Origin: Phascolarctos cinereus
Taxonomy: Eukaryota > Chordata > Mammalia > Diprotodontia > Phascolarctidae
DNA: 64,000 nucleotides
Assembly (NCBI RefSeq): GCF_002099425.1
Contig: NW_018344272.1
Coordinates: 591,001 to 655,000, forward strand
Direction of reading: 5' to 3'
The notes beneath the pieces were generated by a model. The model saw only the letters and a list, made by a program, of their open reading frames with translations. It did not search any database and was not told where the DNA came from. Made by a program: the position numbers and the translations under genes. Shown piece by piece: positions 46,581 to 57,778 of the stretch; position 1 is the first letter of the stretch, and every line of letters begins with the position of its first letter.

Positions 46581-47909
46581 ACCTATCCCCAAGCTCACAA
46601 TTTTCGGTTTCCCTTTCAACAGGGCCCATATAGTTTGATTTTTCTTTCCCTTTTAATAGTCATAGTTGACCTAGTCTTTCCCCTAATGGTTGAGAATTGG
46701 TTCAAAACGTCTTTTTTATGTTTTTAATATCACCTGAAATCCATTATTTCCATTTATTTTTCACCATTCTAGTAAAGTGACCCTTGATCAGCTCACCTTC
46801 CACTTTCTTCACTTTCCCCATTGAAATTATAAGATATCAGGAAAAGGTAACACAAATGATGATGTGCATACATTCACAGCTTATAAAGGGCACGAAACCT
46901 TGATTGCCTATAACCCAAGTGAGGCTATGAAGGATGTTGAACTGAGAGTGACCTATTCTTACTTAGTTAAGAGAATCCCTTTCACACTTAGATGGGCCAA
47001 TTTAAATAAAATATAAAGCAGTTTTTACTCCTTTTTTTGGAAGTCTGAGGAAGCTCCCTAACTAATTTGATGGAATTATAAGAACTCTAGTTATCAATTG
47101 GCTAAAAGATCAACCATGTCTTTGGTGAAAGCCAGAACAAGTTCTAAGAAGATGCAACTCTAAGGATACTCATCTATGACAGCTGAAAAGAAAGCAAGTT
47201 ATTTAAAATAAATAACTTCTTTTCCCCATCCTGGTTCTAGCAAGTAAAGAAAATATTTCTCTGTGTCTCCTACTCCCCATAGACAATAGAATCCTACAGG
47301 GAAAGAACTCATCCAGTAGCCAACCCAGCAGAGAATAGATGCAGAGAATTCAGCAAAAAAGTTGAGTTAAACTGCAGAGAGAAATAAGCCCAGGACACAG
47401 TGGAGTGGTGGACAACCAGATATGATGGGGAACACCACAAATACAGTGAGAAGAGAAAAACCATTGTTGTCCTGCAATGCGGAAAGTGTGAGTTGGCTTA
47501 GCTATATGTGTATCCTTACATGTGTCTCTACTAGTATACTATATGTGTATAAACACAACAGACCTTTCTATTGTTATGAGATTGACAAATAGTTTCCCTA
47601 ATTCTTTAAACAAGAGTGTGATCATTAAACATCTGTTGATTTTTTATATTTAAATGTTCCCTTTGTTTTCTCTTCTCCTTCACCTGATTGCACCAGCAAA
47701 TGTACTTGATCCTGTCTTGGAAAACAAGTAGCTGCTTTCTCAGATCAGATAATTCTTTCTTCTGGAATAGCCTCAAATTTGTTTGTTTTTACTTTTTCTT
47801 TTAGCTCCAACTACACAATGCTTCTTCCCTTCTTTCTTTTTGTGAGGTTGTCCATTCTTTAATTTCCTCACATAGGTCAGGTTTCTCCTATGTGATTTCA
47901 TTAAGTCAG
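46581..47909. other. Unassigned DNA
   Basis: No gene or clear repeat was recognised. 47690-47900 has L2-like texture but no diagnostic order. Confidence 0.35.
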
Positions 47910-48345
47910 TCAACAAGCGTTCTTAAGTACATACTATTGTACAAGCCTCTGACTGTGCTAAGCTCTGGGAATAGAAAAAAAAGTTAAAAGACAGTTCCTG
48001 CTAACAATTATAGTCTAATGGAGCAATACAGGACAAGTTGGAAATAATCAGAGTCAATCAGTCAGTCAGTCAATAAAATTTATTAAGACAAATGATGGGG
48101 ATACAAAAAAGGGGGGAAATGTGTCTTGCCTTTAAGGAGCTCACAATCTAATGGGAGACCCAACAAGCAAACCAATATATACAAACAAGCTATGTACAGG
48201 TTAAATAGGAAATGAGTAAAAGAGGGAAGGCATAGAATTGAAAGTAATTGGAGAAAGTTTCCTCTAGAAGATGGGATTTTAGTTGAAACTTAAAGGGAAC
48301 TACGGAAGCTAATAGGAGATGGGGAAGAGAGAGCATTCTAGGCAT
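47910..48345 (-). mobile_element. L2 LINE, two overlapping 3'-end pieces
   Basis: 47910-48045 has one reverse L2 end (gactgtgctaagctctggga, acaattatagtctaatggag). 48052-48345 has a second (caataaaatttattaagaca, ctttaaggagctcacaatct, agatgggattttagttgaaa). Confidence 0.72.
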
Positions 48346-49370
48346 TTCCTGACCTTCTTTGTCCCATCTGCCTATTAGACACCTAGAAGAGGATATCCCA
48401 TAAACATCTTAAGTTCAACATGTCCAAAACTGAACTCATTATCTTTCCTCCCAACCCGATTCTTCTTCCTAACTGCCCTATTACTATTAAGAGTACCATT
48501 ATTCTCTCAAGTAACCAGGCTTGCAATTCAGGTGTCATTATTGACTCCTCACTCTTTCACTGCTTGTATCCAATCAGGCCAAGCCCTGTCATGGAACATA
48601 TCTTTGTAACATCTCTCTTAACTGAAGCCTTTTGACACTATTGCCATCCTGATACATACCCTCATCACTTCACACCTGAACTATTGTAATAGGTTGCTTG
48701 ATGGTGACCCTGCCTCAAATCTGCCCTACTCTAATCCATCCTCCACTTAGCTATCAAATTGATTTTCCAAAAATGCAGGTTTGACATCACTCTCCTACTT
48801 AACAAAAACAAATGTGTACCTATGACCTCCTGGATCAAATATAAAATCCTCTGTTTGACTTTTAAAGCTCATCATAACCTGACTCCTGTATTTTTCTTCT
48901 TATGCTTTACTCCATCCCCTAACCACAACCCCCCAACACAACCACACAAACACTAACTCATACAATCATACTCATATTTGGTGATCCAGTGGCATTGGCC
49001 TCCTTGCTGTTCTACAAACCAGATGCTTCATATCCCCACTCTGGGAATTTTCAATGGCCGTCTTCAACGTCTAGAAATCTCTCCCTCCTCATCTCTATCT
49101 CCTGGCTTCCTTCAAGTCTCATCTGGCTTTCTTTTGCAAGAAGCCTTTCCCAGTTGTCCTTAATCTTAGTGCCTTCCTTTAGACTACACCCAACTAATCC
49201 TGTATATATTTTGTTTATACATAATTGTTTCTATGTTGTCCTCCCCATTGGCCTGTGAGCTCTATGACAGCATGGGATGTTTTTTTTTTAATCTTTCTTT
49301 ATATTCCCATGCTTACAATGGTGCCCCACTTAATAGACACTTAATAAATGCTAGTTGACTGACTACCCAG
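48346..49370 (+). mobile_element. L2 LINE, ORF2 C-terminus to 3' end
   Basis: About 1 kb of plus-strand L2. The frame at 48420 opens with MSKTELIIFPPNPILLPN, the L2 segment that follows the reverse-transcriptase core. Downstream are the 'MTSWIKYKILCLTFKAHHNL' segment near 48820-48880 and the tail (aagcctttcccagttgtcct, ttgtcctccccattggcc, taataaatgctagttgactg). Several frameshifts and stops; inactive. It lies head to head with the preceding minus-strand L2. Confidence 0.9.
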
Positions 49371-49384
49371 ATAAAGTCAATGCC

Positions 49385-49925
49385 AAAAAGAAGAGATCCA
49401 CACAAAGCAAATTACTTATAATAGCATTTTCTATACTAGCAAGGAACTGGAAAAAAATAGATATCCACTGTTGCAAAGGATAGCTGTAAAAGTTGTGGTA
49501 CATGAATTTAATGGTGTATTGTTGTATTGTAATATTACTATACTATATAATAAATGATGAAGTGATGAATACAAAGAAGCAGAGGAAGACTTCCATGAAC
49601 TAATGAAAAGTAAGGCAGAACCAGGAAGAACAACACACATAATGTCTATAAAAATGACAATTGAAAAAACAAATAATAGAACATAAATGCTTCAAAATTA
49701 CAACGACCAAGTTCAGCTACAATGAAAAGAAAGTTCCCCACCGGTTTCTTTGCAGAGTTGGGGAACTGTGGGTATGAAATACTATATATAATGCCAGACT
49801 TCTTTGATATATTTATTAGTTTTGTTGAAATTTTTTTCTCATTTCATTCTTTGTTTTGGGGGAATGGCTATCCAGTAGGAGAAGGGGAGGGGCAAGGAAA
49901 CAATGAAAAATGTACTTGATGGAAA
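49385..49925 (+). mobile_element. L1 3'-UTR fragment
   Basis: Plus-strand order: tatactagcaaggaactgg, aaagttgtggtacatgaatt, aatgatgaagtgatgaatac, ttccatgaactaatgaaaag and aaggcagaaccaggaagaac, then a pyrimidine-rich end. This is the region that follows ORF2 in mammalian L1. Confidence 0.75.
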
Positions 49926-50015
49926 AACTCTGAGTCTCAGTTTCCTCCTCTGTAAAATAAAAGGGCCGGACTATATGACCTTTGAGGTCTGTTTTAACTC
50001 TAAATCTCTGATCCA
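49926..50015 (+). mobile_element. CORE-SINE 3' end
   Basis: tgagtctcagtttcctcctc, gactatatgacctttgaggt and ttttaactctaaatctctga: the 3' half of the subgroup also seen at 16435 and 25525. Confidence 0.72.
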
Positions 50016-50259
50016 ATGTGACTGCACCTCTTCTTCCCGCATCACGTTTAGCCTTTCCTCACAAGGGTAGATGCTTTTTGTTTCTCTCCATCCTCTCATG
50101 TTTCTCCACAGTTTTTACCAAAACCACAAAGATGAAAACTGAAGATAGCACTTTAATAAGGCACTTGATGGAAATAGCAGCAGGATTACTTCCTGTTTCT
50201 TGCTTGTTAGGTTTTTCTTAATGAAGCATACTATCACATTTGCTTTCTTAGTAAGATTA

Positions 50260-50538
50260 TCACTGATTCATTCTTAGCTTTTTGTCCCTCCAAGTCTTAA
50301 TTTTTTTCTTTTCTTGTTGGCCCAATTTATGCTTAGCTTGTGTCTGTATCTCATTTGTTTCCTGTATTTGGCTGCTAAGTATCCTGCCTTGCATTTCCCT
50401 CAAGTTGAGTTTTTGCATTTTAAGATTAAAGTGACTCCATGCCCATGACAAAGGGACAGCAAGCCCAGCAAGAAGCATGTACATAAATAAGAGACTTGTC
50501 CTTTGCCACTCTGATATACCTTCCCACAATTCCCCCAT
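50260..50538 (-). CDS. Unrecognised 92-codon ORF, predicted single-pass membrane protein with charged coiled-coil tail
   Basis: Read on the minus strand from 50538, the frame starts MGELWEGISEWQRTSL. It continues with a hydrophobic helix at about residues 16-34 (LLFMYMLLAGLAVPLSWAW). An amphipathic, highly charged segment rich in Gln, Lys and Glu follows at residues 37-92 and ends KTWRDKKLRMNQ. The start has a good context (gtaaaaatggg, A at -3), and a TATA-like tttataa lies about 28 bp upstream. It overlaps no repeat I recognise, and its residue mix looks protein-like, unlike most frames in this AT-rich window. I do not recognise the family; the layout (one helix, basic tail) resembles small integral membrane proteins. 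It could be a small gene, one exon, a retrocopy, a transposon-encoded frame or chance. No splice structure or poly(A) site was established. Confidence 0.33.
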   Translation of the reverse strand: MGELWEGISEWQRTSLLFMYMLLAGLAVPLSWAWSHFNLKMQKLNLREMQGRILSSQIQETNEIQTQAKHKLGQQEKKKIKTWRDKKLRMNQ

Positions 50539-50794
50539 TTTTACCTCCCCTGGGCTGGGTTATAAAAGGCTCTATCTTGTTTAAACATCTGGTTGTATAG
50601 AAGGACAGCAAAAATCTAATGAATGAAATTAGTTATGGTACATATTTATAATGAAAGTCCTAGTGTAGTCAACCCAAGACAGCAGGGTATACAGAATAAG
50701 AGGGATTCTAGTCCTATAACCCCTGCCTCCCAGTCTCATTGGCCAACAGAGAATTTAGGGGCCTTTCATTGGGACAGTATATTCTTCACACTAG

Positions 50795-52910
50795 AAGCAA
50801 ACCCCTACCTTAACAAAAAGTTTAAAACTCAAGTAATTAGCTGGGATCAAGAGCAAACAGTGTAAAAAAAAAAGTCAGACTATAGAATCTTTCTTTGGTG
50901 ACAAAGAAGATCAAAACATAAAACCAGAAGACAACAAAGTCAAAGCTCCTACATCCAAAGCCTGCAAGAAAAATATTAATCAGTCCCAGGCTATGGAAGA
51001 GCTCAAAAAGGATTTTGAGAAGCAAGTAAGAGAAGTAGAGGAAAAACTGAGAAAAGAAATGAGAGTGATGCAAGAAAATCATGAAAAACATGTCAACAGC
51101 TTGCTAAAGGAGACCCAAAAAAAATACTGACGAAAATAACACTTTAAAAAATAGCCTTACCCAAATGGCAAAAGAGATCCAAAAAGCCAATGAGGAGAAG
51201 AATGCCTTAAAAAGCAAATTAGCCAAATGGAAAAGGAAGTCCAAAATCTTACTGAAGAAAATAATTCTTTGAAAATTAGAATGGAGCAAATGGAAGCTAG
51301 TGACTTCATGAGAAATCAAGATGCTATAAAACAAAACCAAAAGAATGAAAAACATAGAAGACAATGTGAAATATCTCACTTGGAGAAACAACTGACCTGG
51401 AAAATAGATCCAGGAGTGAGAATTTTAAAATTATTAGACTATCTGAAAGCCATGATCAAAAAAACAGCCTAGACATCATCTTTCAGAAAATTATCAAGGA
51501 AAACTGCCCTAATATATTAGAACCAGAGGGCAAAATAGAAATGGAAATAATCCACCAATCACCTCCTGAAAGAGATCCCCAAAGAAAAACTCCTAAAAAC
51601 ATTGTAACCAAATTCCAGAGTTCCCAGATCAAGGAGAAAATATTGCAAGCAGTCAGAAAGAAACAATTCAAATATTGTGAAAACACAATCAGGATAACAG
51701 CTTCTACATTAAGAGACCACAGGGCTTGCAATATGACATTCTGTAGGGCAAAGGAGATAAGATTACAACCAAGAATCACCTACCCAGCAAAACTGAGTAT
51801 AATCCTTCAGGGGAGAAAATGGACATTCAGTGAAATAGAGGACTTTCAAGCATTCTTGATGAAAAGACCAGAGATGAATAGAAAATTTAACTTTCAAACA
51901 CACGACTCAAGAGAAGCATGAAGAGGTAAACAGGAAAGAGAAATCATAAAGGACTTATTAAGGTTGAACTGTTTACATTCCTACATGGAAAGATGATATT
52001 TGTAATTCATGAGACCTTTGTCAGTATTAGTTAGTTGGAGGGGGAAAAAATTATACGTATAGACAGATTAACAGAGGGCACAGGGTGAGTTTAAGATGAA
52101 TGAGTGATATCAGGAGAATAAAATTAAGGGGTAAGAGAGGATTATATTGGCAGAAGGAGAAAGGGAGAGGTAGAATGCCCTCTCACCAAAAACAGATAAG
52201 AAAAGGCTTTTACAGTAGAAGGGAAGTGGGGAAGGTGAGAGAGAATGAGTGAATCTTATTCTCATTGAATTTGGCTTAAGGAGGGAATAACATAAACACT
52301 CAGTTAGGTATGGAAATTTATCTTACCCTACAGAAAAATAGAGCAGAAGGGGATAAGAGAGCAAGGGCATGATAGAGAAGAGGGCAGATTGGGGGAGGGA
52401 GTAATCAGAAGCAAACACTTCTAAGGAGGGGCAGGGTCAGAAGAGAGAATAGAATAAATGGGAGGTGGGATAGGATGAAGGGAAATATACTTAGTTTTCC
52501 ACAGAATGACTACTATGGAAGTGTTTTGCATGACTACACATGTATTACCTTGAATCTAGTTGCTTGCCTTCTCAATGAGGGTGGATGGAAAGGAAGGAAG
52601 GGAGAAAATTTGGAACACAAAGTTTTAAAAACAAATGTTAAATAATTGTTTTCACATTCAATTGGGAAATAAGACATACAGGCAATAGGGTATAGAAATC
52701 TATCCTGCCCTATAGGAAAATAGAAGAGGAAGGGGAAAAGAGAAGGAGGGTGAGATAGAAGGGAAGGCAGATTAGAGGAAAGGGTATTCAGAATGCGTGC
52801 TATCTTGGGGTTGGGGGAAGGACAAGATGAGGAGCAAATCTGGAACTCAAAATCTTGTGGAAGTGAATGTTGAAAACTAAAAATAAATAAATTAATGAAT
52901 CTTTAAAAAA
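50795..52910 (+). mobile_element. HAL1-type half-L1: ORF1 followed directly by a 3' UTR, no ORF2
   Basis: A leader (about 50795-50960) is followed by L1 ORF1. First comes a coiled-coil part in broken frames (e.g. MEKEVQNLTEENNSLKIR at 51227), then the RRM/C-terminal part in an open frame (51541-51921) with SPPERDPQRKTPKNIVTKF, QAVRKKQFKYCENTIRITA, RITYPAKLSIILQG and a stop after HDSREA. This matches L1 ORF1p order. After the stop there is no endonuclease or reverse transcriptase. A purine-rich 3' UTR runs to the L1-type end (ggaactcaaaatcttgtgg, then gaatgttgaaaac and AATAAATAAA). In the 3' UTR, a module at 52305-52675 is partly repeated at 52688-52905. Frameshifted, inactive; it would depend on L1 in trans. 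Confidence 0.88.
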
Positions 52911-52919
52911 TAAGAAGCA

Positions 52920-53225
52920 TTTTGTAAACCTTAAAATATTATATAAATGCTAGATATTATTATTATTACTATTACTACTTAAGAACCTGATCAATGCTCT
53001 GACCAGTTACATTTACACACTGATGAAGATGATGCATGCTTCTTACCTTCTGACAGAAAATTGATGGACTCAAGATGCAGAATGAACATATTTTTGTACT
53101 TGGTCAATGAGTGACTTTGTTTTGCCTGACTTTGCATATTTATTATGAGTATTGCTTTTCTTTTTTTAATAGGAAATCTGGAGAGGAGAGAAAATAAATG
53201 TTTATGAATTTAAAAATAAAGAGTA
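52920..53225 (+). mobile_element. MIR remnant and L1 3' end
   Basis: 52920-52980 carries a MIR 3' end (ttttgtaaaccttaaaatat and an ATT run). 52981-53225 is an L1 terminal segment (ccttctgacagaaaattgat, gcatatttattatgagtatt) like 54640-54840. Confidence 0.62.
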
Positions 53226-53814
53226 ATATAAATAGATATAGATATCTATAGATATGCAGATATATAGATAAATATGTAGAAAGCATAGTGGATAGAGATT
53301 TTGCCCTGGAGGCAGATCACTAGGAGTTTCCTTATTAAAGAGATATAATGAAAATGCTATACTAATGAAAACATAAGTCTCCTCCCTAACCCCTACATAT
53401 TCACATATGAATCAATGGTAGAAATACAGTTCTCTTAGAAGTAGACTGAATTTCTAATCCATTGGGAATGAAAAAACACAAAATATATTCTAGCATTTAC
53501 CAAAATATCTTTCAAAAGTGACAAAGGAACTTTTTCTAGACCACCTTACTTTAAAAAGGATTTAGAGCTAGGAGGAATCTTTAAGAGAATAAATAATTTT
53601 CTCCAAGTCACGTGATGATAAGAAGCAGAATAAGGATTGGAACACATCTCTTGACTCCAAATTCCACATTCTTTCTGGTACTTCATGTTTTTTAGGTATA
53701 GATCTTGATTAGAAAATTCTTTCCTCTGGAAAGGTTATGTTCTCAAAATTCAATTTCCAGTTGCATCTGGTATAAACCAATGCTGAATAGCTATTGATAG
53801 CCATATGAAAGAAA
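53226..53814. other. Mostly unassigned; MIR fragment on the minus strand near 53560-53690
   Basis: gatttagagctaggaggaat, ttttctccaagtcacgtgat and gaagcagaataaggattgg show reverse MIR order. The rest is unassigned. Confidence 0.5.
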
Positions 53815-54880
53815 AGGCTCTAAATCATTAATAATTAGAATAATGCAAATTGAAACAACAATGAGGTTCCCCTCCATGCCCATCAGACTGGTAAAATTGA
53901 TTCCTCAAAAGAAAAGGAAAATGATAAGTGCAGGGGGCAGAGGGGGAGGCTTTAGGAACACAGATTTGTTAATCCACTCTGCAAAGCAATTTGGAGGTAT
54001 GCCCAGAAAGCTATTAAACTGTACATAGCCTTTGATCTAGAAATACCACAACTAAGCTTAGACCACAAAGAAAGAAAAAAGAAACCATACAAATGAAAAT
54101 ATTTGTAATACTTCTTTTTGTGGTGGCAAAGAACTGGAAACAAAGGGGATGCCCATCAATTGGCAAATAGCTGAACAAATGGTTAGGAAAAAAAAAATTA
54201 AAAGGAGACTAGGTAACACAGTGCTGGACTTGTAGCCATGAAGACCTAAGTTCAAATCAAGCTTCAGACATTTACTAGTTGTGTGATCCTCCGCAAGTCA
54301 CCAAATTGCTCTCTGTCTCTGTTTCCTCATCTATGAAAAGGAGCTATATAACAATAGCGTCTATCTACCAGGGTTGTCGTGAGGATAAAAAGATAGTATT
54401 GATAAAGTGCTTTGCAAACCTTAAAGTGCCCCATAAATACTAGCCATTATTATATGAATATGGTAGAATACTCTTGTCTTTTAAGAAATGATTAAGGAGA
54501 TAACTGCAGAAACCTGAGAAGACTTATATAAACTGATGCAAAAGGAAGTGAGCAGAACCAGCAGAACAATATGCAATAACAATAATATAGTTTGAAAGCC
54601 TTAAGAACTCTGATCAACATAACGATAAGCCATGATTTTAATAGACTTACCATGAAATAGACTACCTACCTCCTGACAAATAAGTGATAGATTCAAGGAA
54701 GAGATTTCAGATATATTTTTTTTCAGTGGAGATGAGAGAGTAAGGGGCTTACAGCCGATATAGGCATTTGTTTTGTTTGACTGTGCATATTTATTATGAG
54801 TTTTGGGGGGTTTTTTCAGTGAGGGAGGGGAAGAGTGAGAATGATCTTTATTACCTTAATAAAATGATAGGAATAAGTTC
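53815..54880 (+). mobile_element. L1 3' UTR, about 0.8 kb, interrupted by a CORE-SINE
   Basis: Classic order after ORF2: atgcaaattgaaacaacaat, catcagactggtaaaattga, tgtggtggcaaagaactgg, gatgcccatcaattggcaaa, then after the SINE aagacttatataaactgatg, agtgagcagaaccagcag and the end tttgactgtgcatatttatt. No coding region. Confidence 0.87.
54203..54460 (+). mobile_element. CORE-SINE (MIR/THER type) nested in L1
   Basis: Head agactaggtaacacagtgc, B-box region aagttcaaatcaagcttcag, tgtgtgatcctccgcaag, ccagggttgtcgtgaggata and aagtgctttgcaaacctta, in family order. Confidence 0.85.
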
Positions 54881-55942
54881 ATCAATTTAACATAACTCCA
54901 TTCTGCTTTAAGCCTCCACTTGTGATTGACTTATTGACGAATTATGTAGTAAACAAATTAGGAACCCCCATAGGTTGAACTATAATAAACTGGAGGCCTT
55001 AGGCTTTAGCTTGCTTCTAGGTCACAACTGTCTCAGGATCCTACATTTTTCATACTTGAGGCTCCAGCAGCCTGTTTTCATTTAGGACAGTGTCTGTGGA
55101 AGAAGATTTGCCAAATAACAAACCAGGAGGGAAACATCTCACCTCCTGCTAGGCAGAGAGGACAGCCTTGTCACGAGCAAGGTATAGAAGACAATTACCA
55201 GGACCTCTAAGACTCAAGTTGGTAATTTTTGTTATTAAGGCCTGATATTTGTAAGGTTGGCACATATTGATTAAGCACTTCCATGGCACCAGTGTGCATA
55301 TCTAAAAGAAAATTGGCTACAAACATGCACTGTATGTTATGAGGGGCAAAGTGGGAGAGACAAGATGAATTTTCATTAAGGAAAAAATTTTTTAAAGAAA
55401 AGGGAAAACTGAGGTTTCTTTCCTAGATTTATCACCCTAAATTGTTTATACTGTCAAGCTAATCTTCCTATTTACTCAGGAGATTCAACACAGAAAATTT
55501 ACCATGTGTTTCTTCTGACTCTTGTGGATTTCATTCCTCTATTTATGATCTATTCTTTCCATGCTTCTCCTCTGGTCATTCATCATTTCCCTGTTGCCTC
55601 ATCTCCAATGAGAGTCTTTTTTTTTCACTGAAGTCCTTTGTTAGCAGAATTCCATCTTTAGCAAACAGTTTTATAAACCACTCACCTGTTCCCAGTCTAA
55701 TTCCCACAGTAGCTGAGCTCTCCCAAACACTCACATGTTATTTATGAATTTGTCACCATTGAGAATCACACAGTCCCAACAAAATGGAACAAGATTACTA
55801 ATCTCTTCAGTAAAATAAGCTGTGGGTCAACAGGTAAGTTTTGACTGTGCCTTTGATTATCACACTGCCAGCCACAGATACTCTGGCTGACATAGCTTCC
55901 ATTTATAAAAGATTGAATACGGAATATATAGGAATGAGTACT
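54881..55942. other. Unassigned DNA
   Basis: No gene or repeat was recognised. Confidence 0.4.
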
Positions 55943-56290
55943 ACATGTGTGAGGGAATTCAGAGAGGTATAGCACCATACTAGATAGAATTCAATAGATC
56001 TGAACTCTTAACACTTGCTAGCTATTTGACTTCATAGTTTCAGGTAACCTCATCTGTAAAATGGGAAATGTAAAGTGGGTACTGCCAACCTCATATATTT
56101 CTTATAAAAATAAAAGGCTATGAAGTAAGTGAAAGGTATACTGCAAAGGACAATAGGAGGTCAAGAGGTATTGCCCAAGGTAACTCAAAGAAATAGTGGA
56201 AAAACTAAGAGTACAAGTTATGTCCCTTGTCCACCTGACCAATGCCACACAAAAAAGCAACTAATGTATTAGAATACACAGATTAGGCAG
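55943..56290 (+). repeat. Left arm of a large inverted repeat
   Basis: 348 bp that reappear in reverse complement at 57337-57720. Shared blocks include gagggaattcagagag, aattcaatagatctgaactc, atctgtaaaatgggaaatg (right arm has one change), atactgcaaag, ctcagagaaatagtgg-type, and tattagaatacacagattag. The arm contains an old MIR (about 55966-56130), but non-MIR flanks on both sides are shared too, so this is a duplicated segment rather than two chance MIR insertions. Identity is roughly 80-85% by eye. Confidence 0.9.
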
Positions 56291-56299
56291 GTATATTTG

Positions 56300-56480
56300 A
56301 AGTTATATATTGAGATACGCATTATCTCATTTGATCCTCACAACAACCCTGGGAAGCAGGTGTTTTCATTATCACAATTTTATACAGGAGGAAACAGATT
56401 TACACAGCTAGTATTTGAGTCAGAATTAGAATAGTCTTCTTGACTCCAAGTCCTACACTTTTACTCATGGTGGACACTGC
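56300..56480 (-). mobile_element. MIR SINE in the inverted-repeat spacer
   Basis: cattatctcatttgatcctc, acaacaaccctgggaagcag, atacaggaggaaacagatt and tcttgactccaagtcctaca in reverse MIR order. Confidence 0.78.
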
Positions 56481-57091
56481 ATCTTATAGAATTACTTCAA
56501 ATATACAATTACTATACAAACATTCACAAAGATTCAGAAGACAGTAGTTTAAAATATCACTTACATATTTATTTGTGAATCTATCACCTCATTCCATGAC
56601 AACAAAAGGGTATGTGTAGTTTCTTCAACAATAAGTTTCTTTATGTCTAGACTTTAGCAGACAGATAGCTTCCAAAATGAAAATGTAGTACATTTTACTC
56701 TTTATCAAGGGTAATGGTGTGGTAAGGTGTTTGGATTTGGAACAGAATAAATATGTGTGTTATGGTATTGGCAGTTCTTTATAAGCCCAACATGGTCCTT
56801 TTCTTAGGAATCTCCTCTTAATTCTAAGAAGATATAATGAGAAAGCTGCCCCTATACCTGCACCACAATGTCAAGATGTAGGAAAAAGCCCCAGTTGTAT
56901 TTTTATAACTCTCCATAATATGATACCAAACTCTCATTCTCTGACTCCCTTTCACCATACCAAATAAGTAAATAAATAAAAACCTGTAAGAGAATAATGA
57001 TTAAAATATTTTTACTTTTCATTTTTAATGGGTATACATATAAGGAGTGGAGGAAAGAAAAAAACAATTAAAAATAGATCTTTGCCTCAAT

Positions 57092-57196
57092 AGGTAGAGA
57101 GAGGAATTTAGGCAATGTTAAAACAAAAGATATCAACAAAAATTATTTTTCAAAACTTAAATGCATCCTATCCAAATGTGTAGCTTGTAATATACT
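57092..57196 (+). repeat. 105-bp direct repeat, copy 1
   Basis: The same 105 bp recur at 58407-58511 with three mismatches and no gap (97%). It begins aggtagagagaggaattt and ends tgtaatatact. The flanks differ. Confidence 0.95.
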
Positions 57197-57336
57197 CTAT
57201 TTATCATTGCCACTGAGTATTCAGGCTGCCCTGAATTTTAAAATTAAGTTTAAAGTGACAATAGTTTTGTTCTATAGTTGAACAAAACTATGTGCTAGTT
57301 ACTGCTTTGAAAAATAGATTTGTTAATTATCAATAA

Positions 57337-57371
57337 CTGCCTAATCTGTGTATTCTAATGCATCAGCTGGG

Positions 57372-57406
<35 letters not shown>

Positions 57407-57720
57407 CGCATGTGTGTGTGATTGCTCAGGGGACATAATTTCTATTCCCAGTTCTGCCACTATTTCTCTGAGTTACTTTGGGCAATGCCTCCATGACTTC
57501 CTATTGCCCTTTGCAGTATAACTTTCACCTACTTCACAGCCTCTTATTTTTATAATAACCATGTGAGGTAGGCCATACCCGTTTTACATTTCCCATTTTA
57601 GAGATGAGGTTAACTCAAACTGTGAAGCTTGCCCAAAGTCAAACAGCTAACAAGTGTTAGAGTTCAGATCTATTGAATTCTAGTCCAGTGCCATATCTCT
57701 CTGAATTCCCTCATATATGT
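57337..57720 (-). repeat. Right arm of the large inverted repeat
   Basis: Reverse complement of 55943-56290, lengthened by a (GT)n(GC)n tract (57371-57420). It also has about 12 extra bases, relative to the left arm, in the MIR-like 'gggcaagcttca' part. The spacer to the left arm is about 1046 bp. Confidence 0.9.
57371..57420. repeat. (GT)n(GC)n(GT)n tract
   Basis: About 27 bp GT, 12 bp alternating GC, then ATGTGTGTGTG. An alternating purine-pyrimidine tract of this kind is a strong Z-DNA candidate. Confidence 0.97.
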
Positions 57721-57778
57721 AAATTATTTTTTAATTTGCTTCTATTTTTAACATTAAAACACATTAAGCACTAAGCAA

